From an uncultured beta proteobacterium (GTDB lineage: Bacteria > Pseudomonadota > Gammaproteobacteria > Burkholderiales > Burkholderiaceae_C), in the NCBI GenBank assembly GCA_903924955.1, contig CAIYDK010000285.1, forward strand, positions 1 through 33,034: DNA of 33,034 nucleotides, given 5' to 3'. This document shows positions 25,433 to 32,434 of this stretch, one piece after another. The notes under the pieces were generated by a model. It had not been told where the DNA came from. It saw only the letters and a program-made list of their open reading frames with translations, and ran no database searches. The position numbers were made by a program, and so were the translations under genes. Each line of letters begins with the position of its first letter. Position 1 is the first letter of the stretch.

Positions 25433-26254
25433 ATGGGAATGGAAATTGATGCACCATCCACCTGGAAGTGCATCGACTTCATCTCCGACTTGCATTTGCA
25501 AGCGTCTGAGCCACTGACCTTTCAGACATGGTCTGAGTATTTGCAGCGTACAACTGCCGACGCCGTCTTCATACTGGGCGATTTATTTGAAGTTTGGGTT
25601 GGCGACGATATGCTGTCGCTCCATTCAGGCTTTGAACGGCAATGCGCAGATCTGCTGCGCGCGGTTGCCCAACGGGTGGACCTGTACATTCTGTGTGGCA
25701 ACCGCGATTTTCTTATGGGGCCAAGGCTAATGACTGCCTGTGGCAGCACCCGACTGGATGACCCCTGCATACTGTCATTTGCCCATCAGCGTTGGCTGTT
25801 GACCCATGGAGATGCATGGTGCTTGGACGATACCGCTTACATGCAGTTTCGCTCGCAGGTCCGCAGCCAAGCGTGGCAACATTCATTTTTAGGCAAGCCG
25901 CTTGCAGAACGCATGGAACTTGCGCGCTCCATGCGTGCACAGAGTGAAGCACGCAAACAAACCGATACGACCTACGCTGACGTAGATTCGGCAACTGCCG
26001 TCCTTCATATGGATTCATCGGATGCGACCCACATCATTCACGGGCACACACACCGACCTGGCCGCCATTTACTGAACGATGGTTGCGAACGACTTGTTCT
26101 AAGTGACTGGGACTTAGCTGCGACGCCACCACGGGCGGAAGTACTGCGCTTACGCCGCACAACTGCCGATAGCGCCGAGTCGTTCACCGTGGAGCGCATC
26201 CCCCCCGCGATGGCTGTCAGTTCAGTTCGGGCTACAACCAATCCTTCGAACTGA
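25433..26254 (+). CDS. lpxH: UDP-2,3-diacylglucosamine diphosphatase (LpxH)
   Basis: Lipid A biosynthesis step: hydrolysis of UDP-2,3-diacylglucosamine to lipid X and UMP at the inner face of the inner membrane. 273 residues, calcineurin-like metallophosphoesterase. Metal motifs in order: SDLHLQ, GDLFEVWVGDD, GNRDFL, THGDAWC and HGHTHRPGRH, with a helical lid between (LGKPLAERMELARSMRAQSE). The ~30-residue C-terminal extension after the domain is not conserved. It lies 21 bp after ppiB and its last 23 bases overlap the convergent HD-GYP gene. Confidence 0.94.
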   Translation: MGMEIDAPSTWKCIDFISDLHLQASEPLTFQTWSEYLQRTTADAVFILGDLFEVWVGDDMLSLHSGFERQCADLLRAVAQRVDLYILCGNRDFLMGPRLMTACGSTRLDDPCILSFAHQRWLLTHGDAWCLDDTAYMQFRSQVRSQAWQHSFLGKPLAERMELARSMRAQSEARKQTDTTYADVDSATAVLHMDSSDATHIIHGHTHRPGRHLLNDGCERLVLSDWDLAATPPRAEVLRLRRTTADSAESFTVERIPPAMAVSSVRATTNPSN

Positions 26255-27851
26255 CCGTGTCGATTTGCCAGGGATCCAAAAACTGCTGGGCGTAGCGCAG
26301 ATAGACGCCCTCCTGCACAAAAATATCAAATAGATCCGGGTCAATGTGCCCGCCCATGCGAAATTTATGCATGATGCCCATGGCCTGAGACAGCTTCATC
26401 CCCTGTTTGTAAGGCCGATCACGCGCAGTCAGTGCCTCAAAAATATCGGCAATCCCCATCACCCGCGCCTGTACCGACATCTGTTCACGCGTCAGGCCCT
26501 TCGGATAACCCTTGCCATCCATACGCTCGTGGTGCCCACCCGCGTACTCCGGCACGTTCTTCAAATGTTTGGGCCACGGTAGTTGCTCCAGCATTTTGAT
26601 GGTGGCAACAATATGATTGTTGATGGTGTCGCGCTCCGCAAACGTCAGCGTGCCAGCCCGAATGGTCAGATTTTCAACCTCGTCAGTGCTCAATAACTGT
26701 GCCTCAAGCCCAAGCGCATTGCGCCAGGTGCGTTGATGGGCAATGTCGCGTACCCGCTGCAAATCACTATCCAGCATGGACTCGGCGCCTTTATTAACGC
26801 CCTGCAAAAAAGTGCGGTCCAGATCCAGCGCGTCAATTCTTTCACGGCATTGCGTCCACACACTTGCTTCGGCCGCAGCGTCTTTCTGCTCGCGCATTGC
26901 CAACTGCGCATGTAGCGCGGCAATTTCCTCGTCCCGCTTGGCGACTTCAAACCGGGTATCAATCAAATCAATGCGGTCAAACAAGGTCTGCAGTTTTGTA
27001 GCCTTGTCCACCACATGCACAGGCGTTGTCACTTTCCCGCAGTCATGCAGCAATCCGGCAATCTTGAGTTCGTACCGGTCTCGGTCATCCATGGTGAATG
27101 TTGCCAATGGTCCTTGCTTGTGGGCATTGACCGCCTCGGCCAGCATCATCGTCAGTGCAGGCACCCGCTGACAGTGACCACCTGTGTAATGCGATTTCTC
27201 GTCAATGGCCAGATTGATCAGACTGATAAACGACTCGAACAGTGTTTCCAGCTGCGACATCAGACTGCGATTGGTTATGGCAATAGCAGCTTGCGATGCC
27301 AGCGACTCGGCCAGACTTTGATCAGCGGTGGAAAATGGAACAACCTCGCCGCTTGCCGAAGATTTGGCATTGATCAACTGAAGCACACCAATGACATCGC
27401 CTTCATGGTCTTTCATGGGCACGGCCAGGAACGACTGGGACCTGTAGCCAGTTCGGGCATCAAACTGACGGGTGCCCGAAAAATCGAAATTAGCCTCGGT
27501 GTAAGCGTCCGCAATGTTGACCGTCTGGGAGTGAATGGCACAGTAAGCCGCAACCAGCGAATCATTCGGCCGCCCCTGCTCGTCATGCAATGGCAGATTC
27601 GGAAAGTCAATCGGCTTGCCCGAAGTCCCGCCCATAGCAATGTGCAGAGAGTCAGTCTTGAGAATCTCAAAGCGCAGGGACTGTCTGTCCTCCGTCACCC
27701 GATAGAGGGTTCCGCCATCCGCGTGGGTAATAGTTTTCGCAGCCACCAGAATGCTTTCCAGCAACCGGGTGATGTCGCGCTCTTTTGACAGCGCGGCACC
27801 AATGGCATTGAGTTGCTCAAGCCGACGCAGTAGGTCTTCGATGGAGTCCAC
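26232..27851 (-). CDS. GAF domain / HD-GYP cyclic-di-GMP phosphodiesterase-type protein
   Basis: 539 residues. An N-terminal helix (IEDLLRRLEQLNAIGAALSKERD) precedes a GAF domain at ~20-190 (THADGGTLYRV ... GYRSQSFLAVPMKDHEGDVIGVLQLINA). A signalling helix follows, then an HD-GYP domain: SHYTGGHCQRVPALTMMLA, AGLLHDCGKV (HD pair), and further on INNH and HHERMDGKGYPKGL (GYP). The catalytic marks are present. Between HD and GYP parts there is an extra ~100-residue charged, coiled-coil-like stretch. The start is GTG at 27851 with an AAGGGG SD; an upstream GTG at 27887 lacks one. Expected to hydrolyse c-di-GMP; GAF ligand unknown. It lies downstream of the DUF349 gene on the same strand. Confidence 0.88.
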   Translation of the reverse strand: MDSIEDLLRRLEQLNAIGAALSKERDITRLLESILVAAKTITHADGGTLYRVTEDRQSLRFEILKTDSLHIAMGGTSGKPIDFPNLPLHDEQGRPNDSLVAAYCAIHSQTVNIADAYTEANFDFSGTRQFDARTGYRSQSFLAVPMKDHEGDVIGVLQLINAKSSASGEVVPFSTADQSLAESLASQAAIAITNRSLMSQLETLFESFISLINLAIDEKSHYTGGHCQRVPALTMMLAEAVNAHKQGPLATFTMDDRDRYELKIAGLLHDCGKVTTPVHVVDKATKLQTLFDRIDLIDTRFEVAKRDEEIAALHAQLAMREQKDAAAEASVWTQCRERIDALDLDRTFLQGVNKGAESMLDSDLQRVRDIAHQRTWRNALGLEAQLLSTDEVENLTIRAGTLTFAERDTINNHIVATIKMLEQLPWPKHLKNVPEYAGGHHERMDGKGYPKGLTREQMSVQARVMGIADIFEALTARDRPYKQGMKLSQAMGIMHKFRMGGHIDPDLFDIFVQEGVYLRYAQQFLDPWQIDTVSSKDWL

Positions 27852-27904
27852 AGATTTCCCCTTGTACAAAAAACTACAACCGCGCACGGCTGCGTCGACA
27901 ACCC

Positions 27905-30742
27905 CTACTTTTTGAGCAGGACCTTCAACACATTTTGCACCCGCCGGGCAGCCGCCGGGTTGAATGGACCCGCAAACACCGCAGCCGCATCCTGACCCCA
28001 GGTCTGTACGGGTGGCGGGTCGTTGCGACGCGTCAGCAACTGCAGCTGCAGGCTGCGTCTGGCATCCAGGTCGTCAGCGGGTGTTGGCAACTCGGCCGCC
28101 ATTTCCAGTCGCAACAAGGCAACCTGGGGATCACTCGCCTTGGTCGCTCCTTTGGCTTCGCCCCCCAAGGCCTGTATCCAGGAGGTGCGCGTGGCCGGCG
28201 TGGCGCGGTTGCCCAGTTCCTGAGAACCCGGAACCAGGCTGGCATCTCGCTTTTCCCAGGCCGTCAACAATTGGGTCAGAGCCTCACCATGGGCCTGCAC
28301 AGCCAGCTTCTTGAGTGCCATTTGCGCCTGCTCCAGCGCGTCGCGCTGGGCTCTGAAGGCCGTATCACCCAGGCGGGGTGCATCCTGCCATGCGTCAGGG
28401 CGCGGGCGAAACTCTGCACCAAAACGACCTGCAGGGCGTCCCCCATCCCGGCTGTCCGTGCGCTGGGAGCCAGGCCCTGCGGATTTGGAGTCACGTGAGC
28501 CACGGGACGTGTCGTTGCGGTCGCCCCACTTGCCAGGCCGACCACCAGTCGACGCCGGTGCTTCTTTCTTCGTCCCAGGTCGGTCATCACCCCGTGCGGC
28601 TATCACCCGCTTGGGCGCGGCCTTGGGGGCGGGAACCGGTTCGGCGGGCGCCGATGGCGATTCAGACGCCACATCAGAGCTCAAGGCATCTGGGGCGTCA
28701 CCGCCAATTGCTACAGATTCAGTAGCGCCTTGCGCATATTCCACGGGGGCTAGCGGTGCATTCTGCTCAATGTCACTGGCTTGTGTGACTGCTTTGGCTT
28801 CAACTTCCTGCGAGCCGGCCGTCTGCACGTCAGCCTGCGCTTGTGCCTGACCCTGCAAAGCTGCCTCCAGAGCGGTAATTGCGCCGCGGATGGCCTGTGC
28901 ATCGCCGCTGGCGTTTGCTGCGTCCAGCGCCTTGGCAGCTTGCAGCACCATGCGGTCACGTGCGCCCAGAGCGGCTTCGGCCTTTTCACGGTCAGCGGTT
29001 TTGCGATTAAAGGCGTCATCAATCGGCTTACGGAATGCATCCCACAGTTTTTGCTCGTGGCGCCTATCCATGGGCACCCGGTGCGCCTGAGCTTGCCAGC
29101 GCTGCTGCAATGCCTTGACCGCGTCAATGCGCAACTCCGGCGCAGCGCCCAGCACTTTCGCCTCTTCAATCATCGCGTGGCGCAAAGCCAGACTCTCCGC
29201 CTGAAGGGCTTCCAATGGAGCTGCTGCATTGGAAATGGCGGTCTTCCACAGGGGCTGCAACTCAGCAAATGCCTTCTCACCGAGGTGACCGGCATCACGC
29301 CAGCGGTCGCCAAATTGGTGCAGGATGCGATTGAAGCCTTTCCAGTCGTCGTCCAGTGCAGTCTGGTTGGCGGCAGCCCAGGCGTTGACCTCTTCGATCA
29401 ATGCGAGGCGTTGCGCCTTGTGCTCCGCAGACTCGGCTCTAACCTTGTCCAGCCAGGCTTCGACTACCTTATGGGCGTCGTTGCAAGCCTCGTCAAACCG
29501 TTTCCACATGGAGTGGTTGGGCGCGCCGCCCTGATCGGTTTGTTTCCATTGCTCGCGCAAGGTGCGCAGGGTTTCCTGCATTTTTCGTCCACCAATGGCT
29601 TGGCCTTCGGGGCGCTTGAGCAGACCTTCGGCCTGCGAGACCAGTGCTTCGCGCAACTGGTCGGCCCGCCAACGCTGCCAGCCTTCGAGTTCACCCGCAG
29701 CGGCCAGCGCCGCATGGGCCTGATTTTCCAGCTTATCGTCAATAACTCTGCCAAATTCCTTGAGTGCGTGACGCAAGGCATTGGCGGCACCTGCGCTTGC
29801 TTTGCCATGGCCTTCAGCGATTTCAAGCTCCAACGCGGTCAATACTTCACGCACCGTAGCAGTGGCTTGTGCTCGCACTTGCGGATCAATCTTGGGCTTG
29901 GCCTGCTTGACCGGCGCTTCTGCGGGAACTCCGCGTGCCACCCGCAACTCATCAGCCCACACCGGTACCGGTGGCAGCGGAGCTGCACCATCCAAAGCGG
30001 CCGTTACAGCCAGCGCCAGCGCGCCCTGAAACGCATCCCACACCACAAGGAGCTGACCTTTGGACGCATCCAGCAACGGCGGAAACTTCACATCCACGCT
30101 GGCCCAATTGGTGTCGTCGACCAACTGCCCGGCCTGTGCTTGCCAATGCTCAACGTCAACACGCAAGGCATCCAATGCGGCTTGTGCCGCTTGCCACGAC
30201 TTGGTGGAAAGAACTTCGATGCGTTGAGCCAGTAGCACGGCAGCCTCGCGTTGTACCTGCACGCGGCGCTGGAGGTCTTCAATGACCCGCACCCGCTCTG
30301 CCAGCTCGACCTTCAGCGCGGCCAATGGCTCACGACTCAGCGGCGCGCCCGCTTTGGCTGCATCACGCTGCCAGGCCAGTGCATCCGCAATGTTGAGCTT
30401 AGCCATGTTCAGCAGGGTTTGGGCCTTGGTAGCCCAATCGGCGGCAAGCGCCTCCTGACCTTTGATGCGTCGAGCTTCGTCAATTTTCTCGCGCACCAGT
30501 TTGGCGGCCCCCTTGTCCTTGACGCTCAGTTCTTTAAAGACATCCGCCAGCTGATCGGGCGAAGGGCTGCCCGACAGCCACTCCCGCACGCGGGCGGAGC
30601 GCTCACCGGACGTTGGGGCTGTAAAAGCGCCGCCGGTCAGACTGTCTAAATGGGCAATATCGTTGTTTTTGGCGGTAGAAGTCGACGTCACAGTGGGCTC
30701 AGAAGTGGGTTGAATAGGAATCTGCAACGCGTATTTTCGCAT
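27905..30742 (-). CDS. large DUF349-repeat protein
   Basis: About 945 residues, highly charged and mostly alpha-helical. Several DUF349 repeats are seen as helical units with the pattern W..(L)R..W and W..F: LREQWKQTDQGGAPNHSMWKRFDEACNDAH, WKGFNRILHQFGDRWRDAG, LQQRWQAQAHRVPMDRRHEQKLWDAFRKPID. At ~630-800 lies a low-complexity Ala/Pro/Gly/Arg region that includes the product of repeat copy 3 (VEYAQGATESVA). A conserved helical C terminus closes the protein. Function is unknown; the family is widespread in Burkholderiales. The start is uncertain: ATG at 30742 (MRKYALQIP) is used; the frame continues to 30811 only via TTG. It is preceded by the ncRNA candidate. Confidence 0.82.
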   Translation of the reverse strand: MRKYALQIPIQPTSEPTVTSTSTAKNNDIAHLDSLTGGAFTAPTSGERSARVREWLSGSPSPDQLADVFKELSVKDKGAAKLVREKIDEARRIKGQEALAADWATKAQTLLNMAKLNIADALAWQRDAAKAGAPLSREPLAALKVELAERVRVIEDLQRRVQVQREAAVLLAQRIEVLSTKSWQAAQAALDALRVDVEHWQAQAGQLVDDTNWASVDVKFPPLLDASKGQLLVVWDAFQGALALAVTAALDGAAPLPPVPVWADELRVARGVPAEAPVKQAKPKIDPQVRAQATATVREVLTALELEIAEGHGKASAGAANALRHALKEFGRVIDDKLENQAHAALAAAGELEGWQRWRADQLREALVSQAEGLLKRPEGQAIGGRKMQETLRTLREQWKQTDQGGAPNHSMWKRFDEACNDAHKVVEAWLDKVRAESAEHKAQRLALIEEVNAWAAANQTALDDDWKGFNRILHQFGDRWRDAGHLGEKAFAELQPLWKTAISNAAAPLEALQAESLALRHAMIEEAKVLGAAPELRIDAVKALQQRWQAQAHRVPMDRRHEQKLWDAFRKPIDDAFNRKTADREKAEAALGARDRMVLQAAKALDAANASGDAQAIRGAITALEAALQGQAQAQADVQTAGSQEVEAKAVTQASDIEQNAPLAPVEYAQGATESVAIGGDAPDALSSDVASESPSAPAEPVPAPKAAPKRVIAARGDDRPGTKKEAPASTGGRPGKWGDRNDTSRGSRDSKSAGPGSQRTDSRDGGRPAGRFGAEFRPRPDAWQDAPRLGDTAFRAQRDALEQAQMALKKLAVQAHGEALTQLLTAWEKRDASLVPGSQELGNRATPATRTSWIQALGGEAKGATKASDPQVALLRLEMAAELPTPADDLDARRSLQLQLLTRRNDPPPVQTWGQDAAAVFAGPFNPAAARRVQNVLKVLLKK
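28709..28755 (+). repeat. 47-bp dispersed repeat, copy 3 (inside the DUF349 gene)
   Basis: GCTACAGATTCAGTAGC at one end and GGGGGCTAGC at the other. It aligns base for base with copies 1 and 2. Read on the minus strand it encodes LAPVEYAQGATESVA, in the same phase as the copy inside tilS, within the low-complexity linker of the DUF349 protein. Confidence 0.75.
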
Positions 30743-30802
30743 GACACGCCACAGAGTCTTATATATAGATGGCAAAGCGTTGGGTGTGTGTCTTCTGGGG
30801 GA

Positions 30803-31033
30803 AACAAACAAGAAAGCCCGGAGCCTGAACCATACAGTTCAGCCGCCGGGCTCGACGGCTGACCAGAGGTCCATGCCGTCAGGGCTGGCACCGTGGAGAT
30901 TGAAGTCCAACAGCGCACTAGAAGCAATGGATTGCCTCATTAAGTTACCGGGGCCGCTTCATCACAGATACCTATCTGGTACGGACTGGCTACTGCCGGA
31001 ACCAAGCCTGAATGAACAGGCGTCTGGAGTCTA
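30803..31033 (-). ncRNA. candidate structured RNA with own promoter and terminator
   Basis: On the minus strand TTGAAA (31051-31056), a 17-base spacer and TAGACT (31028-31033) form a sigma70-like promoter, predicting a start near 31021. The RNA would open with hairpin GCCTG-N6-CAGGC (31006-31021). Other helices include GAGGCAA/TTGCTTC (around 30930-30950) and GTGCC/GGCAT (around 30870-30890). A longer pairing joins ACCAGATAGGT to ACCTCTGGT. It ends in a G/C-rich terminator (stem ends AGCCCGG/CCGGGCT, 30815-30852) followed by TTTCTTGTTT. No protein frame fits. Length ~220 nt is near that of 6S RNA, but I could not match 6S, SRP, RNase P or tmRNA signatures. It may instead be an attenuated leader of the DUF349 gene. 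Confidence 0.5.
30815..30852 (-). terminator. terminator-like hairpin upstream of the DUF349 gene
   Basis: Minus strand: a nested stem, AGCCCGG...CCGGGCT outside and TGAAC...GTTCA inside around a short loop, then TTTCTTGTTT. It points toward the DUF349 gene. No protein gene lies to its right on this strand, so it should end a non-coding transcript or regulate a leader. Confidence 0.7.
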
Positions 31034-31190
31034 GTGACCATCAATCCCAATTTCAAATGGTGTTTTCAATGGCTTTTTGGATTGTGATTGCCAGAAATGC
31101 TGGTGCCTCGAAATCGCTTGAAACCCGCACCAACCCTCGTATTTTCCGACGATGCGATCGAAAATAGAATAAAGAACCTATTTAATATTG

Positions 31191-31220
31191 TTGACTTGGT
31201 ATAACAAACACCCCTAGAAT
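31191..31220 (+). promoter_or_regulatory. sigma70-type promoter of the membrane SLT gene
   Basis: TTGACT, an 18-base spacer and TAGAAT. The start of transcription would be near 31227, leaving a leader of ~180 nt before the ATG at 31408. Confidence 0.65.
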
Positions 31221-31407
31221 CCGCCCATTCCTAGTTCCCGCTAGGGATAACCCGTACCCGCTGCCGAACCCGGCATATTCAAATCGCTGCACATGTCGAA
31301 CCGACGCCGCAGGATATTGATAGCGTACCAACCCAAACGTGGTGCCTGAAGTGACCGCACTGTTCGCAGTGCGAAAGCCAAGGACCCTCGCCTAAGAAGG
31401 AAGAGCT
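31221..31407 (+). promoter_or_regulatory. long structured 5' leader of the SLT gene
   Basis: About 180 nt without a gene. It contains several hairpins: CCTAG/CTAGG (near 31230-31245), GCCG-AACC-CGGC (near 31263-31275) and CGCACTG-TTCG-CAGTGCG, a 7-bp stem with a UUCG tetraloop (near 31358). The end carries the AAGGAAGAGCT SD. Length and structure suggest RNA-level control, but I cannot match it to a known riboswitch class. Confidence 0.4.
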
Positions 31408-32217
31408 ATGACAGCGACCGAAAAATTCACCAAGGGCATGGCAATATTTGCCAGCGACATCGCCCAAGGTTTCTTCGAAATCACACACAACGGTTTTGCC
31501 CTGCTGGGCTTGGCCGTCATGTTTGCAGTAATCACACTGACCGCAAGGCCAGAAATCCGCCAGGCAGGCGAAGTCGAGCTGATGGGCTGGCTTCAAACAC
31601 GCCAGGCAGCCATCTCCGGCATGGCCGCAGACGTTGATGCCATTGACCGCGCAACAGCCACTAATCCGCAAAGCCTGCCTAAACAGCAAGCGGCTGTGGC
31701 CTACTGGTTGAGCAAGAAGTACAACGTGGCACCCGAACCCGTCAGTGCCTTGGTAGCTGAAGCGTTCGAGGCGGGCAGCCGCGCCAAACTCGACCCCACG
31801 CTGATTTTGGCCATCATGGCTATCGAATCCGGTTTCAACCCGTTTGCCCAAAGCGCCGTAGGTGCACAAGGACTGATGCAGGTGATGACCAAGATTCACA
31901 GCGACAAGTATGAAGGTTTTGGCGGAAAGTTGGCAGCATTCGATCCGATTTCCAACCTCCGCGTTGGCGTCAAAGTGCTGCAAGAATGCGTCTCCCGTGC
32001 TGGCTCGGTGGAGGGTGGCCTCAAACTCTACGTGGGTGCAGGCAATATGGAAGACGATGGAGGCTACGCCGCCAAGGTCATGGCTGAACACAATCGGTTG
32101 CAACTGGTTTCCACCGGTCGCTCAGTGCCGCTGGCATCACCACAGATCGTACCGGTACACCACCCTGTCGCTCCAACACCCGCTAAAGAAGAAGTCGCCA
32201 GCTATTTCGCCTCGTAA
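31408..32217 (+). CDS. membrane-anchored SLT-domain lytic transglycosylase-like protein
   Basis: 269 residues. One N-terminal membrane helix (FALLGLAVMFAVITLTA, ~29-47) is followed by a helical region at ~50-125. The SLT domain lies at ~128-235, with catalytic glutamate in AIMAIESGFNPFAQS, then GAQGLMQVM and a family-variant end YVGAGNMEDDGGYAAKV. That end replaces the usual AYNAG by an acidic loop. The C-terminal 35 residues are Pro/Ala-rich and likely unstructured. It would cleave peptidoglycan from the inner-membrane side. SD AGGAAG is strong. It stands alone between two RNA elements, upstream of the glyA riboswitch. Confidence 0.87.
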   Translation: MTATEKFTKGMAIFASDIAQGFFEITHNGFALLGLAVMFAVITLTARPEIRQAGEVELMGWLQTRQAAISGMAADVDAIDRATATNPQSLPKQQAAVAYWLSKKYNVAPEPVSALVAEAFEAGSRAKLDPTLILAIMAIESGFNPFAQSAVGAQGLMQVMTKIHSDKYEGFGGKLAAFDPISNLRVGVKVLQECVSRAGSVEGGLKLYVGAGNMEDDGGYAAKVMAEHNRLQLVSTGRSVPLASPQIVPVHHPVAPTPAKEEVASYFAS

Positions 32218-32251
32218 AGCAATTCGTCAGGCGGCTCGGGTAAACTCGAGC

Positions 32252-32373
32252 CCGCACGCGACTGGCGATAGGCGTCCAACCGAACCGGTTTGAGGCGCTG
32301 ACGTGGGACCACCACAGGGAAGCGTGCCGCACCACCTGAACGGGTGGCTGCGTTCAGCCGTTCGCCTGGGCAG
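32252..32373 (+). promoter_or_regulatory. ZTP/ZMP (pfl) riboswitch upstream of glyA
   Basis: The sequence holds the two conserved blocks of the pfl/ZTP aptamer. The first is GCACGCGACTGGCGATA followed by a hairpin (AACCG-AAC-CGGTT) and GGGACCACCACAGGGAAGCG. The second, after a variable stem (CCACC...GGGTGG), is CCGTTCGCCTGGGCAG. Helix P1 pairs GCACGC (32254-32259) with GCGTGC (32322-32327). The class senses AICAR phosphates, which build up when 10-formyl-tetrahydrofolate is short, and turns on one-carbon genes, glyA among them. The expression platform between 32374 and the ATG at 32435 is not obvious. A clean GGCTCG/CGAGCC hairpin (32234-32253) lies directly upstream. Confidence 0.88.
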
Positions 32374-32434
32374 CCCTTGTCTCATTTCGTTTCACCATTC
32401 GAAGAAGCAAGGTTCATTGTCTTAAAGGACTGCC

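Noticed and set aside
28781-30235. 484-codon plus-strand open frame opposite the DUF349 gene
   Set aside because: Antisense shadow of a long alanine-rich gene; no domain, no SD of note.
30815-31021. Assignment of the structured RNA as 6S RNA
   Set aside because: Length and a GCCAGTCC stretch are suggestive, but I could not build the long closing stem and central bubble expected for 6S; left unassigned.
31279-32103. 274-codon minus-strand frame opposite the SLT gene
   Set aside because: Mirrors a gene with intact catalytic motifs; histidine/cysteine-rich shadow composition.
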